A DNA stretch of 36,184 bases from JBIKLM01 sp044375105 (GTDB lineage: Bacteria; Planctomycetota; UBA1135; GCA-002686595): assembly GCA_044375105.1 (NCBI GenBank), contig JBILNK010000020.1, positions 1 to 36,184 on the forward strand. The letters run 5' to 3'. How positions within the stretch are numbered: the stretch's first letter is position 1; each line of letters starts with the position of its first letter. A program made the translations under genes and the position numbers. Below the pieces are notes generated by a model. That model had not been told where the DNA came from, did not search any database, and was given only the letters and a program-made list of their open reading frames with translations. Below, one piece after another: positions 15,599 through 24,256 of the stretch.

Positions 15599-16586
15599 GC
15601 GCGGGTCGGCCTTGACAGTCTGAGAACAAATCGACTCGGGCTGCGCCCGAGCGGTCAGACCAGACTGTCAGCACGCCTTTGGGCCGCCAGCCGGCGGCCG
15701 CAGAGGCTGGGATCGTCGCTGCGCGCCGCTTCTTTTTCCCGCCTTTGAGCGACCGGCGTGGGCCGGATTCGGGCGGCGCGTGGCGCTGGTCGCTTGCCCG
15801 GGATCGGGAGCTCCGGCGCCAGCCGGTGCGACTCGCTGGCCCGGTCTGGGCAAGGCAGCCGCCTGGCCCAAAACTCGAGGGCTTGCCCGGGCGATCCCGG
15901 GCGCCTGGGCGCGTCCGGAAACGGCCCCGCCGGAGGCGCCTGCCTCCAGGGGCCGTCGCTCAGCGGCGGCCCCCCCCGGGGCTGGCGGGGCGCGGCAGAA
16001 ACCTCGGGAACTCCCTGGTGCGCCCTGGCAGTCCCCCCCGAGACAGGGGTTCGCGCCCCAGGCGCAGGGCTGTCGCCGGCGTCCGGAGAGGCCGGCGGCG
16101 GGGTGGCCCCGCGCTGCGGCCACCCCCGCCGTCGCCAGGCCCAGATCCGAGCCTCGCCCGGCCGGTGATTCGGGAGCCGGCGGATCGAACCCGCCGGAGT
16201 GGCCGACTAGGAATGGAGGGAGCTGGAAAGCCGGTCCCGATCCCGGGCCAGGCCCCCTCGAGGCGCCGCTTGGCGAGATTTTCTTCGCAACCCGGGGGCC
16301 ACGGCCCGGTCTTTGCTGCGTAGCCGGCTCACCCGTCCTCGCTCCAGCTCGCACCCCTATGTCCAACTCTCCCCACGCCCCCCGCACAGCTCGCCCCTCG
16401 ATTGCCGACCGGTTGCCGGCCGATTCCGGCGCGGACTCGGTCCGAACGGACCGCCCGCTCCAAAGCGGCAGGAGTGCTCAACCAGGGCGTCCCGGGGATG
16501 CCCCCCCGGGAGCTCGGGAGGCTGGGAGCGCGGCGCCGCGCTGGGGGTCCGTCTCCGAGAGGCGCTCCGCTGCCTTCTCGAGCCCG
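15599..16586. other. Long intergenic region
   Basis: Nearly 1 kb lacks a convincing gene. The first part holds the R2 element (15613-15740). The rest is GC-rich with many short inverted repeats, and every open frame reads as Pro/Arg/Gly/Ala low complexity. The frame of the next gene is open from 15780, with an ATG at 16359, but the stretch 16359-16586 also looks non-coding. A promoter for the downstream gene should lie near its 3' end. Confidence 0.4.
15613..15740 (+). repeat. Intergenic structured element, copy R2
   Basis: This is the best-formed copy. An outer stem of 10 perfect pairs (TGACAGTCTG 15613-15622, CAGACTGTCA 15661-15670) encloses hairpin 1 (CTCGGGC 15635-15641, loop TGC, GCCCGAG 15645-15651). 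Hairpin 2 follows (GGCCGCC 15682-15688, loop AGCC, GGCGGCC 15693-15699), then GATCGTCGCTGCGCGCC and TTCTTTTTCCC. It begins 14 bases after a stop codon. The function is unknown; transcript 3'-end formation is the simplest idea. Confidence 0.75.
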
Positions 16587-17870
16587 GTGGGTTTCCTGAT
16601 GCTGGCCTGGGCCTTTTTGGCGGGCCCTTTCTTCCCGGTAGGCTCGGTGTTCGCCTCCGCGGGGCAGATCGCGGCGCCTGCGGCCGAGGTCGCCGCCGAG
16701 GCCAGCCAGCCGACACCGGAGGCCAGTGCGGCGCCTTCGGGCGCGGCCCCGGCCGCCGCGAGAGCCGCTGAGGTCAAGGTGCTGTTCCAAGGCAAGCTGC
16801 GGGGCTTCGAGCAAGCCGTCGAGCTCGTGCCCGCGGGCTGTCGGGAGAGCCTGCGCTATTGGCGCGTGTGGGCCGAGGAGCAGGGCTTCCACCTGGCGGT
16901 CGACGGGACCGGGCGGCTGGTGGTGCTCTCGGCCAGCAGCAACAAGCTGAAGGCCTGGCTGGCGACCGCCGAGAAGGCCGCCAAGCGCTTCGACGAGATC
17001 GCGCCGCTGCCGGCCGAGCGCCTGATCCAGCGCGTGATCCCCGGCTCGGGGGACGGGGGCGCCAAACTGCAGGAGCCGCCCGGCGACGCGCCGGACGAGG
17101 AGGGCACCGCGACCGGCCTTCCGGGAAACATCGGCCTGCCGCCCTACGAAGAGCAGCCGATCCTGCTGTTCCATCTGACCGAGCTCGAGCAGCAGATGAC
17201 GGTGCTGCAGCGCCTGGCCTTCGACCACCCGCATCTCCAAGGCTGGCTGGCGGAGGGCGGCTCGCGGGCCGGCTTCGCGGTCGAGTGGCCCCACGTGGGC
17301 GCCTGGCTGGAAACCCCGCAGAACGAGGAATGGAGCCCGGAGGCGGAGCTGGTCAACCGCGTGGCCCAGCTGATGGCCATGCGGCGCTTCGGCCACCTGC
17401 CCTTCTGGTTGCGCATGGGCCTGGCCTGGAAGGTCGAGTGGGACGTGATCGGGGGTATCTATTGCTTCCCCTACCGGGCGGGCTTCGTGTGGGCCACCGA
17501 GCACAACGCCTGGCCCAGCGACCTGGCCAAGATGTACGCCGACCGCAAGGACTATCCGATCCAGCCCGGCGAGCTCGACGAGTGGCCCCGGGAGACCTAT
17601 CGCGAGGAATTCGCCAAGCGCTCCTTCGGCTTCGTGAGCTTCCTGGTGGACAACTTCCCGGACCGGCTCACGCCGCTGCTCGAGCGCGCCCGCGAGGAGC
17701 ACGAGCGCGGCTCCCTGCGCGCCACCGCCGGCGGCGGCTGGGAGCGGGTCCCGAGCTTCGAGGCCTCCGCGAAGCGCCTCTTCGAACACCTGACCGAGCT
17801 GACCCGCCCCGATGTGGCCGTGGAGCTGACCACCTACCTGCGCAAGGGACTGCGCTACAAGGTCAAATGA
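16587..17870 (+). CDS. Exported gluzincin-like protein without HExxH
   Basis: I do not recognise a named family. The protein begins with a signal peptide (GFLMLAWAFLAGPFFPVGSVFASAGQ), then an Ala/Pro linker (28-62) and a soluble domain. Residues 255-284 read ELVNRVAQLMAMRRFGHLPF followed by WLRMGLAWKVE. In peptidase-MA or DUF1570-type gluzincins the equivalent stretch is HExxH, then G-LP-WL-EGLA-Y-E. Here the HExxH slot is NRVAQ and the Glu before GLA is Met, so zinc ligands appear lost. The start is uncertain: GTG 16587 or ATG 16599 puts the signal peptide first. ATG 16359 would add 76 low-complexity residues. It stands alone between two copies of the intergenic element. Confidence 0.7.
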   Translation: MGFLMLAWAFLAGPFFPVGSVFASAGQIAAPAAEVAAEASQPTPEASAAPSGAAPAAARAAEVKVLFQGKLRGFEQAVELVPAGCRESLRYWRVWAEEQGFHLAVDGTGRLVVLSASSNKLKAWLATAEKAAKRFDEIAPLPAERLIQRVIPGSGDGGAKLQEPPGDAPDEEGTATGLPGNIGLPPYEEQPILLFHLTELEQQMTVLQRLAFDHPHLQGWLAEGGSRAGFAVEWPHVGAWLETPQNEEWSPEAELVNRVAQLMAMRRFGHLPFWLRMGLAWKVEWDVIGGIYCFPYRAGFVWATEHNAWPSDLAKMYADRKDYPIQPGELDEWPRETYREEFAKRSFGFVSFLVDNFPDRLTPLLERAREEHERGSLRATAGGGWERVPSFEASAKRLFEHLTELTRPDVAVELTTYLRKGLRYKVK

Positions 17871-18471
17871 GCGCTCGACCCGGGCGGCGCCCGAGGTGTG
17901 GGACCAGCGCGTCCGATGCCTTCGGGCTGCGGTCCGGCGGCCGCTGAGGCTGGCGCGGCCGCTGCGCGCCGACTCCTTTTCGAGGACCCTGAGTGCAGGC
18001 GCACCGCGCGCGGCGCCGGCCTGGTTGGAGAGACCCATGGTTGCGCGGGGCTTGCTGAGGCGCGCGGAGCCACAGGCGGCATCCAGCGTGCAGGACTAGG
18101 GAGCCCCTCGGCGGCTGCCGGACCAGCCCCGGTTCCGCAGCGGGCTAGCCCGGACGACCTGAAGGCGCAGGCTGGCCGGTTGCCGAGCTGGCCAGCGGGA
18201 TCCACCGGCTGCCGCGGCGATCCTCAGAGCCGGTCCGTCGAGGTCCCGGGCGAAGGGGCAAGCAGGGATCGCGGACGGCCGGGGCAGCGGCGCTTGCCCA
18301 GCGGCCCCCCCGCGGAGAAACTGAGGGCCCTCGGGTGTCTGGCCCGGATCCCGGCGGCTGCTCGCCGCGGGCTCCCCCGGCCGCACCGGAGGTCCGCCCG
18401 CTCCCCGCCCGGGTCGCGCAATAGAGCGCCGCCCCGGCGCTCCTCCATCGGGGAGCTGTCCCCGCCCGCCC
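17871..18471. other. Intergenic region before molybdenum hydroxylase genes
   Basis: The first 105 bases hold the R3 element. The remaining 500 bases have no supported gene; plus and minus frames are Arg/Pro/Gly-rich. GGGGAG at 18454-18459 lies 12 bases before ATG 18472 and may act as a weak ribosome-binding site. No promoter is identified. Confidence 0.4.
17873..17975 (+). repeat. Intergenic structured element, copy R3
   Basis: This is a diverged copy starting at the stop codon of the preceding gene. Hairpin 1 is CTCGACCCGGGC with GCCCGAG (core CGGGC 17881-17885, loop GGC, GCCCG 17889-17893). GACCAG, GCCTTCGGGCTGC, GGCGGCCGCTGAGGCTGG, then GCTGCGCGCC and CTCCTTTTC occur in the same order as in R2. 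Hairpin 2 is imperfect here. Confidence 0.65.
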
Positions 18472-19068
<597 letters not shown>

Positions 19069-19069
19069 G

Positions 19070-21475
19070 ATGGCCGCCCGCGACCAGCACGGCAAGTCCG
19101 CGCCCTGGAGCCCGACCCCCGGAGGCGAGCCGCAGTTCCAGGTCGTCGGCAAGGCCCAGCGCAAGGTGGACGGCTTGGCCAAGGCCACCGGCCAGGCGCT
19201 CTACACCGACGACATCCGCCTGCCGGGGATGTTGCACGCCAAGATCCTGCGCAGCCCCCACGCGCACGCCCGCATTCGCTCGATCGACAGCTCGGCGGCC
19301 CTGGCGCTGCCGGGCGTGCACGCGGTGCTGACCGGCGCCTCCATGCCGATCAAGTACGGGGTGATCCCTTGGACGCCGGACGAGAACGCCCTGGCGCTCG
19401 AAAAGGTGCGCTTCATCGGCGACGAAGTGGCCGCCGTGGCGGCGGTCGACGAAGAGACCGCCAACGAAGCCCTCAAGCGGATCCACGTGGACTACGAGGT
19501 GCTGCCGGCGATGTTCGCGCCCGAGGAGGCGCTGACGCGCACGGACGTGCAGATCCACGAAAACCCGGAGAAGCCCGGAAAAGGCAACCTCAGCAAGCAC
19601 GTGCGCCTCGAGTTCGGGGACGTGGAGCAGGGCTTCGCCGCGGCCGACGTGGTCGTCGAGGGCCGCTATCGATTCCACGGCACCACCCACGCGCCGATCG
19701 AGCCCCACTGCGCCGTGGCCCAGGTGGCCCCGGACGGGGTGTTGACCCTCTGGTCGGCGACCCAGATCACCCACTACGTGCACCGCGCGTTGGCACGGGT
19801 GCTGGAGCTGCCCGAGAGCCAGATCCGCGTGATCCAGCCGGCCCTGGGCGGCGCCTTCGGCGGCAAATCCGATCCCTTCGCGCTCGAGTTCTGCGTGGCC
19901 AAGCTGGCCCTGGTCACGGGCCGTCCGGTCAAGATGCTGTGGACCCGCGAAGAGGTTTTCTATGCGCACCGCGGCCGCCACCCCATGCAGCTCGCCTACC
20001 GCACGGGCATCCGCCGCGATGGGCGTCTGACGGCCGTGGACGCCAAGATCCTGATCGACGGCGGGGCTTACTCTTCCTTCGGGCTGGTGACGACCTACTA
20101 CTCGGGCCAGCTCCTGACCGGCCCCTACGACTTCCCGGCCTACCGCTACGATTCGACGCGCGTCTTCACCAACAAGCCCCCCTGCGGTCCCAAGCGCGGC
20201 CACGGCTCGGTGCAGCCCCGCTTCGCCTTCGAGGTGCAGCTGGACGAGCTGTGCGAGCGCATCGACATGGATCCGATCGAGGTGCGCCGGCGCAACTGGC
20301 ATGGCGAGAACACCCAGACGGTCAACGGGCAGCGCATCACCTCCAGCGGCTTCCTGCAATGCTTGGAGGCCGTCGAGCGCGCCAGCGGCTGGAAACAGCG
20401 CCGGGGCCGGCTGCCCTTCGGACGCGGTCTGGGCGTGGCCGGCTCGATGTACATCTCGGGCACGAACTACCCGATCTACCCGAACAAGATGCCCCAGGCG
20501 GGCATCCAGCTCAAAGTCGACCGCTCCGGGCTCGTGATGGCCTTCACGGGCGGCAACGACATCGGGCAGGGCAGCTCGACCCTGGTGCGCTCGATCGTGG
20601 CCGAGGAACTGGGCCTCGATCCGCGCGACGTGCGCGTGCTGGCGGCCGATACGGACCTGTGCCCGGTGGACCTGGGGGCCTACTCGAGCCGCGTCACCTT
20701 CATGGTCGGCAACGCCACCATCGACGCCGCGCGCAAGCTGCGGCGCCTGATCCAAGGCGCGGTCGCGGAGGCCTGGCAGGTGCCCGCGGCGCGCATCTTC
20801 ATGGGCCGCGGCGAGGTCTTCGACCTGGAGGACCGCAGCCGCCGGATCAGCACGCGCGAAGCCTTCCACCTGGCCGAGGAACGCCACGACACCCTAGGCT
20901 CGACCGGCTCCTACAACACGCCGACCCTGGGGGGCGATTACCGCGGCGGCACGATCGGCGCCTCGCCGGCCTATTCCTTCACCGCCCATGCGGTCGAGGT
21001 GCACGTGGACACCGAAACCGGCCGGATCCGCGTCGAGAACTGCTGGATCGCCCACGATTGCGGCCGCGCGATCAACCCGCTGCTGGTGGCGGGCCAGATG
21101 GAGGGCTCGGCCTACATGGGCATCGCCGAAGCGTTGATGGAGGACCACGACATCAACCGCTACGGCCTGCACTCCGGCCCCTCGCTGCTCGACTACCGCA
21201 TCCCGACCTCCGTGGACACGCCGGAGCTGCACGCGCTGATCGTCGAGAGCCTGGATCCGGAGGGCCCCTACGGCGCCAAGGAGGCCGGGGAGGGCCCCCT
21301 GCACCCGGCCCTGCCAGCGATCTCCAACGCGGTCTTCGACGCTGTCGGCATCCGCCTGCGGGAATTGCCCTTCAGCCCCGGCAAGGTGCTCGACCTGCTC
21401 GAGCGCCAGCAGGCCGCCAAGGGAGCCGGCCGGTCGCCCCGCACCCCCTCCGCGCTCGAGGAGGCGCGTCCCTGA
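19070..21475 (+). CDS. Molybdopterin-binding large subunit, xanthine oxidase family
   Basis: This is the catalytic subunit carrying the molybdenum cofactor. Recognisable blocks are the a/b hammerhead domain (about 37-145, ATGQALYTDDIRLPGMLHAK), GGAFGGKSDPF (260-270), the GHGSVQPRFAFE cofactor segment, GGNDIGQGSS, and the active-site GAKEAGEGPLHP. In the last of these, E741 is the expected catalytic glutamate. At 801 residues it has normal length for three-subunit enzymes. The start is ATG 19070, with GAGGGGG just upstream, two bases after the small-subunit stop. The stop shares one base with the FAD-subunit start (TGATG). The substrate is not readable from sequence alone, and the subunit order small-large-FAD is kept. 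Confidence 0.95.
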   Translation: MAARDQHGKSAPWSPTPGGEPQFQVVGKAQRKVDGLAKATGQALYTDDIRLPGMLHAKILRSPHAHARIRSIDSSAALALPGVHAVLTGASMPIKYGVIPWTPDENALALEKVRFIGDEVAAVAAVDEETANEALKRIHVDYEVLPAMFAPEEALTRTDVQIHENPEKPGKGNLSKHVRLEFGDVEQGFAAADVVVEGRYRFHGTTHAPIEPHCAVAQVAPDGVLTLWSATQITHYVHRALARVLELPESQIRVIQPALGGAFGGKSDPFALEFCVAKLALVTGRPVKMLWTREEVFYAHRGRHPMQLAYRTGIRRDGRLTAVDAKILIDGGAYSSFGLVTTYYSGQLLTGPYDFPAYRYDSTRVFTNKPPCGPKRGHGSVQPRFAFEVQLDELCERIDMDPIEVRRRNWHGENTQTVNGQRITSSGFLQCLEAVERASGWKQRRGRLPFGRGLGVAGSMYISGTNYPIYPNKMPQAGIQLKVDRSGLVMAFTGGNDIGQGSSTLVRSIVAEELGLDPRDVRVLAADTDLCPVDLGAYSSRVTFMVGNATIDAARKLRRLIQGAVAEAWQVPAARIFMGRGEVFDLEDRSRRISTREAFHLAEERHDTLGSTGSYNTPTLGGDYRGGTIGASPAYSFTAHAVEVHVDTETGRIRVENCWIAHDCGRAINPLLVAGQMEGSAYMGIAEALMEDHDINRYGLHSGPSLLDYRIPTSVDTPELHALIVESLDPEGPYGAKEAGEGPLHPALPAISNAVFDAVGIRLRELPFSPGKVLDLLERQQAAKGAGRSPRTPSALEEARP

Positions 21476-22497
21476 TGCTGCGCATGCGTCCCTTCGAGGT
21501 CGTGCGCCCCACGACCGTGGAGGCCGCCGTGGCGGCCTTGGTGCAGCATGGCCCCGCGGCCATGCCGATCGCCGGCGGCACCGACCTGCTGCCGAACTTG
21601 AAGCACGAGCTGCACGGCCCCACCCACCTGGTGGCGCTCGCGGGCATCCCCGAGCTGTTCGGCATCTCGCGCGGCGCGGACGGCGGCCTGCGCATCGGCG
21701 CCATGACCCCCCTCGACGAGCTGGCCGCTTCGCAGCTGCTGTACGGCGAAGCCACCGTGCTGGCCCAGGCGGCCGGGCTCGTGGCGGGCCCCCAGCTGCG
21801 GCGCATGGGCACCCTGGGGGGCAACGTGATGCTGGACACGCGCTGCCAGTGGTACAACCAGACCTACTTCTGGCGCAGCGCCCTGGGCTTCTGCATGAAG
21901 AAGGACGGGACCGTCTGCCACGTGGTCAAGGGCGGCTCCAAGTGCGTGGCGGCGGCCAGCAACGACACGGCCCCGGCCCTGACCGTGCTGGGCGCCGAGC
22001 TCGAATTCGCTGGGCCCGCGGGAACGCGCCGGCTGCCGATCCAGGAGCTGTGGCGCGCCGACGGGATCCACAACAAGAAAGTCGAAGCGGGCGAGCTGCT
22101 GGTGGCGGCGCACCTGCCACCCCAGCCGGCGGGCCGGCGCAGCGCCTACGGCAAATTGCGCGACCGCGGCTCGATCGACTACCCCCTGTTCGGGGTCGCG
22201 GTGCGCTTCGACCGGGACGCGGACGGGCGCTTCACCGATGCCCGCGGGGCGGTGGTGGCGCTGGCGGCGCGGCCCCTCGAGCTCAAGGGTCTGGCGGAGC
22301 TGTTCGCGGGCCTTTCGCCCGAGGACCCGCGCTTCGAAAACGCCGTGGAGGCCGCTGCGGAGGCCGCCCACAAGCAATGCCATCCCCTGGCGAACATCCC
22401 GGGCGACGCGGCCTACCGCCGCCGCATGGTCCCGGTCTACGTCAAGCGCACCCTGCGCGCCGCGGCCCGCGGCGAGGGCCCGGTCCACCACGTCTGA
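21475..22497 (+). CDS. FAD subunit with extra [4Fe-4S] loop, 4-HBCR type
   Basis: This is a CoxM/HcrB-type FAD subunit: PIAGGTDLLPNLK (31-43) and TLGGNVML (113-120) are the FAD-binding stretches. Between them and the C-terminal domain lies a cysteine loop, RCQWYNQTYFW through GGSKC, with C124, C140, C148 and C157. The spacing C-x15-C-x7-C-x8-C is what I know for the [4Fe-4S] loop of the 4-hydroxybenzoyl-CoA reductase beta subunit, which other xanthine-oxidase-family FAD subunits lack. This enzyme class removes a phenolic hydroxyl from the CoA thioester using ferredoxin. GAGGAGG (21458-21464) supports ATG 21475. The stop lies within the first unit of a 14-bp tandem repeat. No other aromatic-degradation gene is in the window, so the substrate remains inferred. 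Confidence 0.92.
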   Translation: MLRMRPFEVVRPTTVEAAVAALVQHGPAAMPIAGGTDLLPNLKHELHGPTHLVALAGIPELFGISRGADGGLRIGAMTPLDELAASQLLYGEATVLAQAAGLVAGPQLRRMGTLGGNVMLDTRCQWYNQTYFWRSALGFCMKKDGTVCHVVKGGSKCVAAASNDTAPALTVLGAELEFAGPAGTRRLPIQELWRADGIHNKKVEAGELLVAAHLPPQPAGRRSAYGKLRDRGSIDYPLFGVAVRFDRDADGRFTDARGAVVALAARPLELKGLAELFAGLSPEDPRFENAVEAAAEAAHKQCHPLANIPGDAAYRRRMVPVYVKRTLRAAARGEGPVHHV

Positions 22498-22559
22498 CCC
22501 GCCACGTCTGACCCGCCACGCCTGACCCGCCACGTCTGACCCGCCGCGTCTGACCCGCC
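22490..22559 (+). repeat. Five tandem copies of a 14-bp unit over a stop codon
   Basis: ACGTCTGACCCGCC is repeated head to tail at 22490, 22504, 22518, 22532 and 22546, with one base changed in units 3 and 5. Each unit contains TGA. The first TGA is the stop of the FAD-subunit gene. Because 14 is not a multiple of three, the five TGAs fall in all three plus-strand frames. Confidence 0.95.
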
Positions 22560-23012
22560 CCGCCGGGTCTGCCCGTGGCGAGCTTCGGCGCCTTGGGCCC
22601 GCCCGCCGCCGCCAGCCCGAAGGCGGTCGCGAGCACCGGGCAGGCCCGGGCTGCCGCGGGCCTCGGCCCTCGAGGGGCCGGCTTCGATCCTGTGCGGAAC
22701 CGAGGGCGCACGCCCTCGCCCGCCCCGCCCAATGCGCGGCCTTCGATCCGATGCCGTTCGGCCCGAAGCCGCCCCTGCAGGATGGCGCCCGCGGCGCTTG
22801 CGAAGATCCGGGGAATGGGCCAGATACGCAGAGCCCGCTCGGGCGGCGGGTTGGCTCGGGCGAGCCCCGGGCGGCTCCGCGCCAAACCGGCGTGCCCACG
22901 GCGCCCGACCGGGCCCCAGAGCGCCGGCGCCGTCCTTGGCCAGCCCAGGGCGCCGCAGGCCGCTCGCAGGGCCTGTTCACCCCCCCCGACCGCCCCCTCG
23001 CTCCAGACGCCC
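22560..23012. other. Intergenic region after the tandem repeat
   Basis: No gene is supported in these 453 bases. A fading relic of the tandem repeat (GCCGGGTCTGCCCG) follows immediately. GGCTCGGGCGAGCC near 22852 is a short perfect palindrome. Open frames here have Arg/Pro-rich composition on both strands. Confidence 0.35.
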
Positions 23013-23684
23013 TTGATCGCGATCCGCAATCCTGAAGCGACCGGCCAGCTCGCCCCCACCCCGGAACAACTCGAAGTCCTGAGGCGCTCGCGCTTCTGGG
23101 CGCGCTGGCTCAGCCTGGCGGCCCTGCTGATCGCCGCCCTGTTGGCGGCCTCGGCCCTGCCGCCGCTCGGGCATTTCTACATGCTGTGGGTGCTCGCGGG
23201 CATCCTCTCGCTCTTCGCCGGACCGGTTTTCGTGGTGGGTTCCGCCATGGCCTGGCACCGAGCTCGGCGCCTGGACCACCCCCTGGCCCGGGGCGCACGA
23301 ACCTGGTGGACTCTGCCCTGGCTGCTGCTCGGCGCGGGACTGCTGGCCGCCCAGCAGGGATGGCCGCGGCCCCTGGGCCTGCGCCTGGCCCGCCCGGGCT
23401 TGGCGCAGCTGGCGGAGGAGTCCCGATCCGCCGCCGCGGCCCAGGTGGAGCTGCCGGCGCGCTGGGTCGGGCTGTGGCCCCTGGACCGGCTGCGCCACAG
23501 TTCGGACGGCTCCCTGCGTTGCGACCTGCTCGGCACGGACACCCCCGGCGCCAAGCGCGGGCTCTACTTCGGAGCCACGCCGCCGCCGCGGGCGCAACAG
23601 GTGCCGGTCGGGACCTGGACCGCGGACATCGCCCGGGACCTGGGAGGCGGCTGGCACGCCTGGTATCGGGAAGCGGACCTGTAG
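23013..23684 (+). CDS. Small membrane protein of unknown function
   Basis: I do not recognise this protein. Codon use and hydrophobic pattern support a gene: a basic N-terminal helix (EQLEVLRRSRFWARW) leads into three membrane segments. These are WLSLAALLIAALLAASALPP, FYMLWVLAGILSLFAGPVFVVG (cut here) and TWWTLPWLLLGAGLLA. A soluble domain of about 110 residues follows, with RWVGLWPLDRLRHSSDG and a GGWHAWYREADL ending. No ATG lies before the first helix. TTG 23013 (LIAIRNPEATG) is the best start I can find; the frame is open upstream to 22575 but that part looks non-coding. It stands alone, with long gaps either side. Confidence 0.6.
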   Translation: MIAIRNPEATGQLAPTPEQLEVLRRSRFWARWLSLAALLIAALLAASALPPLGHFYMLWVLAGILSLFAGPVFVVGSAMAWHRARRLDHPLARGARTWWTLPWLLLGAGLLAAQQGWPRPLGLRLARPGLAQLAEESRSAAAAQVELPARWVGLWPLDRLRHSSDGSLRCDLLGTDTPGAKRGLYFGATPPPRAQQVPVGTWTADIARDLGGGWHAWYREADL

Positions 23685-24256
23685 GCCGCGCGCGCTAGAG
23701 GGGCGCCCGGGTCGGTGTGTGTACCGGGGAGCACAGCGCTGTCCTCTGAGCCGGACAGTCGGGCCCAGGGCCGCGCCGGCCCCTCCAGTCGCAAGCTCGC
23801 CCCCCTCCGGAGCGGGCTCCGGGTCGCGGGCAGAGGGGCTTCCCGCCCTAGGCCTCGGCCGCCGGCGGCGAAGGGGAGCTGCGAAACGCCTTCGGCCGCA
23901 GCCGGGGCCTGCGGCTGGAACCACAGGAACCGACGCGATGCAGAGCGATCCAGCGCGATCCAGGGCGCCTGGCGGCCCTCGATCGAGCTCTGCCGCGACG
24001 AAGCCGCTTTCGAGGCGACAAACTCCGTTGGAGACCCGGGGCCCGCCCGCTGCCCACACGGCGGCAGGGGCCCCGCCGATCGAATCGAGCACCGACGCTC
24101 GGCCCCCCAGGAAATGGCCTTGAGATCGGATCCGGGCCCCACGGATCGCCGGCCCGACGAAGCACAGGTGCCGGCGAGCCCGGGCGCGGTTGCGAGCCTT
24201 GGACCGCACCCGGGCGACGCCGGCGCCGGCCTAGAGCAAGCGGCGTGCCGGCGGCC
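23685..24256. other. Convergent intergenic region
   Basis: These 572 bases lie between convergent genes and no gene is supported. A hairpin with a 7-bp stem (GCCGCAG 23895-23901, CTGCGGC 23909-23915) is preceded by ACGCCTTCG and followed by TGG and CGACGC. That order vaguely recalls the second half of the intergenic element; it may be a very degenerate copy or a chance match. Confidence 0.35.

Noticed and set aside
15668..16387. Minus-strand 239-residue and plus-strand 214-residue open frames in the long intergenic region
   Set aside because: Both are Pro/Gly/Arg low complexity without motifs, typical of GC-rich spacer; the first part is the R2 element.
22490..22559. Tandem repeat considered as a CRISPR remnant
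   Set aside because: The units are 14 bp and directly adjacent with no spacers, and no cas gene is near.
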